Assembly: GCA_009760855.2 (NCBI GenBank)
Contig: WPIO01000084.1
Location: 372,501-436,500, forward strand
DNA: 64,000 nucleotides
Direction: 5' to 3'
DNA from: Cristatella mucedo
Lineage: Eukaryota > Bryozoa > Phylactolaemata > Cristatellidae
The stretch's first letter is position 1. The number at the start of each line of letters is the position of its first letter. Of this stretch, positions 63,375 to 64,000 are shown piece after piece. The notes beneath the pieces were generated by a model, which was not told where the DNA came from, ran no database searches, and saw nothing but the letters and a program-made list of their open reading frames with translations. A program made the position numbers and the translations under genes.

Positions 63375-64000
63375 TCAACAAAGTCTGGAGATGTCTTGAC
63401 GCAATTAGGTAGTGAGTTCCCGACTTTGGGAGCATTCAAACTAAAGACAAGGTCTATAAATGATTTGAGGTTCGTAAGTAGGTACAAGTAAACGATTAGA
63501 TTCCGAAAAGCGAGTGGCATGGTGCTTAAACTAGTGGTGGAGTAGATTTGCTAGGTGGGCTGGAGCCAAAAAATTAAAGGTCATGAAACCAGTTCAAAAT
63601 TCTTGAAGCCAATGTTTTGTTTGACTGGAGATAGTGCAGGGAGGTGATTATTTTTTAGAGAAGGTGACTGCTACTCTCAAGCTAGGCAAGCCTAGCTGAA
63701 TAAATTTGCATCAGTTATAAGCGCCTGATTGCACAGGCCGGTAGACTAGCAAGCAGTAAGTTACAGTAGTCAAGACGGGATGTCACAGGTGCATGGATCA
63801 ATTTATATATGGTATCTCTATCTAAGTAAACTCGAATTTTAGCAATGTTATGTAGCTAAATATAGACTGAACTTACTATGGAGCTGATGTGGTAAGCTAA
63901 TATAATTTCAGTTTGGAATAAGACACGGAGTTTCGTGCACATTCAACAGGAGATATGCTGCACGAGATGATTTTGAGAGATAATCGTTCCAATTTCTGAA
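63375..64000 (-). mobile_element. LINE-A copy, diverged, cut by the window edge
   Basis: It runs from the AWNSL complement (GAGTTCCCGACTTTGGGAGC) back towards the RT core. It shares unusual variants with the copy at 2562-4470 (for example CTCAAGCTAGGCAAGCCTAG against CTCGCGTCAGGCAAGCCTAG), which suggests the same ancestral insertion. Confidence 0.78.

Overview
The window looks like AT-rich nuclear DNA of an animal, most likely a marine or other invertebrate. It has spliced exons with GT-AG introns, many decayed CR1/L2-type LINE retrotransposons, tRNA-derived SINEs and long dinucleotide microsatellites. I see no prokaryotic gene layout, and I cannot name the species from sequence alone.

The main host gene lies on the + strand at 8429-39098. 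Five exons of a small four-pass membrane protein resembling the MS4A/CD20-like family are spread over about 31 kb, at 8429-8546, 16630-16686, 32379-32498, 38197-38334 and 38865-39098. They join in one frame into 221 residues ending at a TGA. The first coding exon is missing upstream. Two paralogous copies of such a first exon are present further downstream: an intact one at 57447-57598 and a broken one at 47785-47937. Each ends in the splice phase that the 8429 exon needs.

Those two first-exon copies sit in a long direct segmental duplication. Copy 0 occupies 1 to about 2450 and begins outside the window, copy 1 about 46060-51260, and copy 2 about 54980-63345. I read the region as a tandem array of MS4A-like genes. 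The gene of copy 0 is the one with exons at 8-39 kb. Copy 1 is a truncated pseudogene. Copy 2 is the 5' end of another gene running off the right edge.

The introns and spacers are packed with mobile elements. LINE-A has the C-terminal SYAPKAWNSL motif, a 3' hairpin and an (ATT)n tail; its best copies are at 18343-21645 and 26243-29755. LINE-B has the C-terminal GPRLWNSLP motif and a (TACAT)n tail; its best copy is at 21646-25128. SINE-A is tRNA-derived with an internal palindrome. SINE-B is tRNA-derived with a tail matching the LINE-A 3' hairpin. Every LINE copy seen is broken. LINE-B is inserted in LINE-A at 21.6-25.1 kb, and LINE-A is inserted in LINE-B at 15.2-16.3 kb, so the two families overlapped in activity. 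The duplicated copies give natural occupied and empty insertion sites.

The remaining stretches (about 5.65-7.08, 11.05-13.36, 29.76-31.08, 34.3-36.7, 39.1-40.3, 40.5-45.9 and 51.3-54.6 kb) hold no gene I can support.
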